Source of the DNA: Christensenella sp. UBA4263 | GTDB lineage: Bacteria > Bacillota > Clostridia > Christensenellales > Aristaeellaceae | Reading direction: 5' to 3' | Assembly (NCBI GenBank): GCA_002395225.1 | Contig: DGWH01000149.1 | Coordinates: 3,747 to 46,405, forward strand | Length of the DNA stretch: 42,659 nt | In this document: one piece after another, positions 39,408 through 42,659 of the stretch | How positions within the stretch are numbered: the first letter of the stretch is position 1 | Layout: every line of letters starts with the position of its first letter | Notes under the pieces: generated by a model | Told to the model about the DNA's origin: nothing | The model's input: only the letters and a program-made list of their open reading frames with translations | Database searches by the model: none | Translations under genes and position numbers: made by a program

Positions 39408-39852
39408 ATTGTGAAAAGTCAATATGGAGAGTATTTCGATACCGAGGACACGAAGTATTCTCAGTTGGATCAGAACGAAAAAAAAGAGTGTTAATGCAGT
39501 TTCTTGAAGAGAACAAAACTCTGATTAAGGGACAACAGCGTCGAATCCTTGTGAACTTTTGTGCACAGCTTCTTGGAGTAAATGTCTCGACAGTGTATCG
39601 ATATATTCGTAATATTGAGCTATAGACAAGTCATGTAGATTAATTGATTTTTTCTATGATCAGAATTGCGGAAAGCAAGAAGAGATTCGTCGATTTGTAT
39701 TGGGTTATGCGTGGTCATATGGTGACTGAATGTGGATACTTTAGCGAAGAGTTTGTAAGACTTATGGAAACGTATAGGATGTGAAAGACTAGCGGATACT
39801 CCGCGCCCTGCCCTGTATCCGTTAAGTTTTCAATTCAGCATTGTGAAAAGTC
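39408..39852. mobile_element. Small insertion flanked by 13-bp direct repeats
   Basis: ATTGTGAAAAGTC occurs at 39408-39420 and again at 39840-39852, bracketing 419 bases of AT-rich DNA between deoC and the rplU promoter. The two ends are also weakly inverted (TTGTGAAAAGTCAA on the left, TTGAAAACTTAA read inward from the right). Inside are a 43-codon frame with an HTH-like end (39494-39625), a 42-codon frame in the same phase (39656-39784) and a hairpin (CGGATAC/GTATCCG, 39793-39821). I do not recognise the element; a decayed transposon, MITE or integrated fragment is possible. Confidence 0.5.
39494..39784 (+). pseudogene. Probable remnant of a small HTH protein gene
   Basis: ATG at 39494 opens a 43-residue frame ending LLGVNVSTVYRYIRNIEL, which has the shape of a DNA-binding helix-turn-helix as in transposases or excisionases. 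After the stop at 39623 the same phase reopens at an ATG at 39656 for 42 residues (IRIAESKKRFVDLYWVMRGH...). A run of eight A residues at about 39479-39486 also allows the upstream phase (YGEYFDTEDTKYSQLDQNE) to have been joined once. No good Shine-Dalgarno is present. Too decayed to name. Confidence 0.4.
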
Positions 39853-39864
39853 CCTTTTGGGGGA

Positions 39865-39893
39865 TTGACAGGTCTCCTGAAACCTGATAAGAT
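39865..39893 (+). promoter_or_regulatory. Promoter of the rplU operon
   Basis: TTGACA (39865-39870), 17-base spacer, TAAGAT (39888-39893), with an extended -10 TG one base upstream. Confidence 0.8.
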
Positions 39894-39899
39894 ACCAAA

Positions 39900-39978
39900 C
39901 CGAGCCGCTCGGAAACGGTTATTAAATGCCTGTGGCTACCGATGTCCGGCGAGTATTGAAAAATGGAGGTGTCACCAG
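39900..39978 (+). promoter_or_regulatory. Candidate L21 leader (ribosomal protein autoregulation)
   Basis: The leader of about 80 bases includes a CCGAG/CTCGG hairpin inside an AACCG/CGGTT helix near 39898-39921 and a second GC-rich stretch before GGAGG. Many Bacillota carry a structured L21 leader exactly here. I did not fold it against the family consensus, so this is a position-based suggestion. Confidence 0.35.
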
Positions 39979-40284
39979 ATGTACGCAATTATCGCGACGG
40001 GTGGCAAACAGTACCGCGTCAGTGAGGGTGACGTAATCTTTGTTGAGAAGCTCGACAAGGAAGTCAACTCTACAGTTTCTTTTGATGTCCTGCTTGTGGG
40101 CAGCGATGACAGTGTCAAGATCGGAACCCCGACTGTTGAGGGTGCCTGCGTTGAGGGCAAGGTTCTCGGACAGGTAAAAGGCGAGAAGATCATCGTCTAC
40201 AAGTATAAGTCCAAGAAGAACTACCATCGCAAGAATGGTCATCGTCAGCCGTATACGAAGGTTGAAATCACCAAAATCGCCTGA
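39979..40284 (+). CDS. rplU: 50S ribosomal protein L21
   Basis: 101 residues, the usual length: MYAIIATGGKQYRVSEGD at the start, then KYKSKKNYHRKNGHRQ and YTKVEITKI at the end. It binds 23S rRNA in the large subunit. GGAGG lies nine bases before the ATG at 39979. First gene of the conserved rplU-prp-rpmA order. Confidence 0.98.
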   Translation: MYAIIATGGKQYRVSEGDVIFVEKLDKEVNSTVSFDVLLVGSDDSVKIGTPTVEGACVEGKVLGQVKGEKIIVYKYKSKKNYHRKNGHRQPYTKVEITKIA

Positions 40285-40286
40285 TA

Positions 40287-40637
40287 ATGAACATTGTTAC
40301 CTTTCAGAAGGATGCTTCCGGCAGAATCACGGGATTTGTATCTAGCGGTCATGCTGAGAGCAGCGCGGATGGAACCTATGATCTTGTCTGCAGTGCCGTT
40401 TCGGCGCTGACCATTACGGCAGCGAATGCGCTTGAGTGTGTTGCCGGGATCATTCCGCGGACGGAAATGGAAGATGGATATCTTGCCTGTTTTCTTCCCG
40501 GTTCTCTTGACAATACGCAGCAGGAAAAAGCAGAGATAATCTTTAGAACCATCCTGACGGGACTTAAAAACATTGAAGAAACTTATCCGGAATTCACCCG
40601 GGTAGAGATGAGAAACGGAGGCAGAGCAAATGCTTAA
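40287..40637 (+). CDS. prp: Ribosomal-processing cysteine protease Prp
   Basis: A 116-residue protein with the catalytic pair H22 (GHAESS) and C35 (YDLVCSAVSAL) in the family spacing. Prp removes the N-terminal extension of L27 before assembly into the ribosome, and it is encoded between rplU and rpmA in Bacillota that have such an extension, as here. It starts two bases after the rplU stop and overlaps rpmA by eight bases. Confidence 0.96.
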   Translation: MNIVTFQKDASGRITGFVSSGHAESSADGTYDLVCSAVSALTITAANALECVAGIIPRTEMEDGYLACFLPGSLDNTQQEKAEIIFRTILTGLKNIEETYPEFTRVEMRNGGRANA

Positions 40638-40914
40638 GATGAATCTTCAGCTCTTCGCCCATAAGAAGGGCACAGGTTCCTCCCACAACGGACGCGACAG
40701 CGAATCCAAGCGCCTTGGCGCAAAACGTGCGGATGGACAGGTTGTACTTGCTGGCAATATTCTGTATCGTCAGCGCGGGACGCACATTCATCCCGGTCTG
40801 AACTGTGGAATTGGCGGAGATGATACCCTGTTCGCTTTGGTCGACGGTGTTGTTCGCTATGAGCGCCTTGGCAAAAATAGGACCCAGTGCAGCGTCTATC
40901 CGGTAGAGCAGTAA
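40630..40914 (+). CDS. rpmA: 50S ribosomal protein L27 with Prp-cleavable N-terminus
   Basis: 94 residues. The start MLKMNLQLFAHKKGTG carries the Prp recognition sequence (LQLF before AHKKG), so mature L27 should begin with Ala. The rest (SHNGRDSESKRLGAKRADGQ ... RGTHIHPGLNCGIGGDDTLFA) is typical. The mature N-terminus reaches the peptidyl transferase centre. A terminator follows. Confidence 0.98.
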   Translation: MLKMNLQLFAHKKGTGSSHNGRDSESKRLGAKRADGQVVLAGNILYRQRGTHIHPGLNCGIGGDDTLFALVDGVVRYERLGKNRTQCSVYPVEQ

Positions 40915-40927
40915 GCATGGAATCCTG

Positions 40928-40954
40928 AAAGCACCGATCACCTCGGTGCTTTTT
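40928..40954 (+). terminator. Terminator of the rplU-prp-rpmA operon
   Basis: A perfect 10-bp stem, AAAGCACCGA / TCGGTGCTTT, with a five-base loop and a continuing T run. Confidence 0.9.
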
Positions 40955-41001
40955 CTGTATCTTTTTCCGGCGGGGCCGGAGTGAAAACGGAGGGATGAGG
41001 A

Positions 41002-42659
41002 ATGGAAATCATTCGAAAGCGGTCCACACTGGCGGCATTGGTGACGGTAGGGCTGGCCATGATGGCCGCTCCCTATCTGACCTCAATTGATCCGGACAGC
41101 CGCATATTCAGGTCTGCCGTTTATCCGACGATTCTGTTTGCGGCCTCTTTTTTCCCGGTCCGGCAGGTCTATGAGAAACAGTCCGGAAGAGCGCTTTCCT
41201 ATGGAATCCTGTTTGGACTGATCTTTTCCTTCTTCCTGGGAATCGGCAGTGAGCTGACCGTGTACGGCGCCTTTCTGCCAGGAACAGGCAGCCTGATCCG
41301 GCGGTTTGCCGTGCCGGTGATGACGGCGCCCTTCCTGGGGACACTGTTTTCCTGTCTGCTTTCGCTCCGTCCCGCACCGGCGGCGGAAAAGGGAAAACAA
41401 CTTTTTCACTTTCTTCCCTGTTTTGCCGTGATTGCCCTGAGTTATGTGCTGTTTCTGCTGGCGTATTTCCCGGGCATTGTCAATTATGATTTCTTTACGG
41501 AACTCCTGCAGTATCAGCGGGGACCGTACTTTGGCGCACATCCGGTGTTTCACACCATCCTGACCGGGATTCTGTTTTCGCTCGGCTATCATCTGACCGG
41601 TTCGTACACCCTCGGGGCGGCACTGTACTGTGTGGTTCAGCTGCTGGTGATGGCAGCGGCTTATGCCTATGTGATCTGCTTTGTGTCAAAACGTGTTCCG
41701 CGCTGGGCTGCCTGGTTTACGCTGCTGTTCTTTACACTGTTTCCCGTGCATGGTCTCATGGCCGTTTCCACGGTGAAGGATGCCATGTTCGCGGCCATGC
41801 TGACACTGCTGGTGACCGAGATCTGGCAGGCACAGGAGGATCCGGAGAGCCTGATGACCTCGCGCCGGCGGCAGGCGGGGATTGTTCTGACCTGCCTGGC
41901 ACTGTCGCTCCTGCGTCATAACGGTGTCTTTTCCTATGTGCCCGCCTGTCTGGCACTTCTCCTGATTTGCCGCAATAAACGGGCACTGGCTCTGGTTGCC
42001 GTGACCCTGGTGGTGGCCCTTGCCGTTCCCAAAGCCCTGCGGATGTCGGTCAAAGCGTGGGACACACCGGCCAGCGAAATGATGTCCGTGCCCTGTCAGC
42101 AGCTGATGCGGACAGCTAACCGGGCAAAGATGCCGGAAGAGGAACGGGAAGAACTGAGTACCTGGTGGGCAGAGGGAGCCGTTGAGCGGTATCGTCCCTA
42201 TTCGGCGGATACCGCCAAGGGCGGAAACTTTAATTATGAACGCTATAAGGCGGACAAAGGTGCCTTCTGGCAGACCTGGCTCAGGTACGGCATGCGGTAT
42301 CCGGGCATTTACATAGAAGCGTTTTTGCTGAACTGTGCCGGAATCTGGAATCCGGATGACATCAGCCATTCGCATGCCATGGATTCCGAGGGATGGGATT
42401 TTGTTTACACCAAGACGGAAATCATCTTCCCCAGCGAGGCGGGCACGCTGGAACAGCAGCCGGTTCTGCGTCGGCTGCACAGTTTCCTGCAGGGAATCGC
42501 CCACTCCTCCCGTCATGAACGTATCCCGATGTTGGCGCTTCTTTTCAGGCCGTCCATGTACGTCTATGCGCTGCTGCTGCTCGCATTCATGATCCGGGTG
42601 CGGCGCGCCGGGTCAGGGCTGGTTCTGCTGCCCATCTGGGGGATCATCCTGTCCTATGT
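41002..42659 (+). CDS. Large polytopic membrane protein, GT-C-like (DUF6020-type), 3'-truncated by window edge
   Basis: The frame is open from the ATG at 41002 (after GGATGAGGA) to the end of the window, 552 codons without a stop. At least ten hydrophobic helices are visible. The segment FPGIVNYDFFTELLQYQRG ... GAHPVFHTILTGILFSLG places an Asp and the HPVFHT motif after the third helix or so, as in membrane glycosyltransferase-like families annotated DUF6020, and STVKDAMFAAMLTLL follows. A soluble loop of about 130 residues (about 350-480) precedes the last visible helices. Function is unknown; transfer of a sugar from a polyprenyl carrier is a reasonable family-level inference. A 6-bp hairpin (TCCGGC/GCCGGA) lies in its leader at 40966-40980. 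Confidence 0.7.
   Translation, partial: MEIIRKRSTLAALVTVGLAMMAAPYLTSIDPDSRIFRSAVYPTILFAASFFPVRQVYEKQSGRALSYGILFGLIFSFFLGIGSELTVYGAFLPGTGSLIRRFAVPVMTAPFLGTLFSCLLSLRPAPAAEKGKQLFHFLPCFAVIALSYVLFLLAYFPGIVNYDFFTELLQYQRGPYFGAHPVFHTILTGILFSLGYHLTGSYTLGAALYCVVQLLVMAAAYAYVICFVSKRVPRWAAWFTLLFFTLFPVHGLMAVSTVKDAMFAAMLTLLVTEIWQAQEDPESLMTSRRRQAGIVLTCLALSLLRHNGVFSYVPACLALLLICRNKRALALVAVTLVVALAVPKALRMSVKAWDTPASEMMSVPCQQLMRTANRAKMPEEEREELSTWWAEGAVERYRPYSADTAKGGNFNYERYKADKGAFWQTWLRYGMRYPGIYIEAFLLNCAGIWNPDDISHSHAMDSEGWDFVYTKTEIIFPSEAGTLEQQPVLRRLHSFLQGIAHSSRHERIPMLALLFRPSMYVYALLLLAFMIRVRRAGSGLVLLPIWGIILSY

Noticed and set aside
39494..39625. A functional small regulator gene in front of rplU
   Set aside because: No Shine-Dalgarno, in-phase stop, and position inside a repeat-flanked AT-rich insert point to a decayed remnant instead.

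Overview
The window reads as a chromosomal segment of a Gram-positive, low-oxygen Clostridia-type bacterium (Bacillota). The evidence is an LPxTG sortase-anchored surface protein, the rplU-prp-rpmA cluster whose L27 carries a cleavable N-terminal extension, strong AGGAGG-type ribosome binding sites, near-consensus sigma-A promoters, and NADP-type glutamate dehydrogenase. Most genes are visibly GC-rich with heavy CGG/CCG/GGA codon use; two intergenic islands (about 31.95-33.15 kb and 39.42-39.84 kb) are AT-rich and hold broken, probably foreign DNA. I see no rRNA or tRNA gene. A more precise placement (for example a gut or rumen Christensenellales/Oscillospirales-like lineage) would be a guess.

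Layout. 1-1.4 kb: the C-terminal part of a cell-wall anchored adhesin-like protein. 1.6-3.8 kb, minus strand: a Nudix hydrolase translationally coupled to a degenerate GH2-like protein. 4.3-6.0 kb: an AAA-ATPase-like/PD-(D/E)XK protein. 6.0-11.8 kb: a 1922-residue membrane-anchored protein with about twelve SH3b-like modules and Thr/Pro stalks. 12.1-15.3 kb: a small sigma-like protein, a long coiled-coil protein and a UDP-sugar dehydrogenase. 15.4-18.1 kb: a copper P-type ATPase with heavy-metal domains at both ends. 18.3-27.4 kb: a polytopic PTPS-related membrane protein, an XPD/DinG-like helicase with a RecB-like N-terminus, a tandem array of 88-bp structured repeats, a CapA-type protein, a NYN-LOTUS RNase-like protein and a secreted protein. 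27.5-32 kb: AzlCD exporter, GlmS, and a convergent phosphohexomutase. 32-33.2 kb: an IS end remnant, a truncated and frameshifted cas3, and a two-repeat type I-C-like CRISPR remnant. 33.2-37.5 kb: glutamate dehydrogenase and an aromatic-amino-acid-type ABC transporter (binding protein, permease, ATPase). 37.6-39.4 kb: divergent sugar-phosphate isomerase/epimerase-like protein and DeoC. 39.4-39.85 kb: a small insertion flanked by 13-bp direct repeats. 39.9-40.9 kb: rplU-prp-rpmA. 41.0 kb to the edge: a large polytopic membrane protein running off the window.

How the genes fit together. Much of the window serves the cell envelope: GlmS, the phosphohexomutase and the UDP-sugar dehydrogenase supply or convert activated sugars; the two large polytopic proteins, CapA and the SH3b giant look like envelope polymer and surface proteins. 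A second theme is nitrogen and amino-acid handling (AzlCD, GdhA, the ABC importer). The most unusual signals are non-coding: (1) four tandem 88-bp two-hairpin units that overwrite the helicase 3' end and run into the CapA ribosome binding site; (2) a type I-C CRISPR-Cas locus collapsed to a cas3 stump and one spacer; (3) two unrelated genes (Nudix, deoC) with a perfect hairpin sitting between a strong Shine-Dalgarno and a distant start codon; (4) a short insert with 13-bp direct repeats in front of the ribosomal protein operon.
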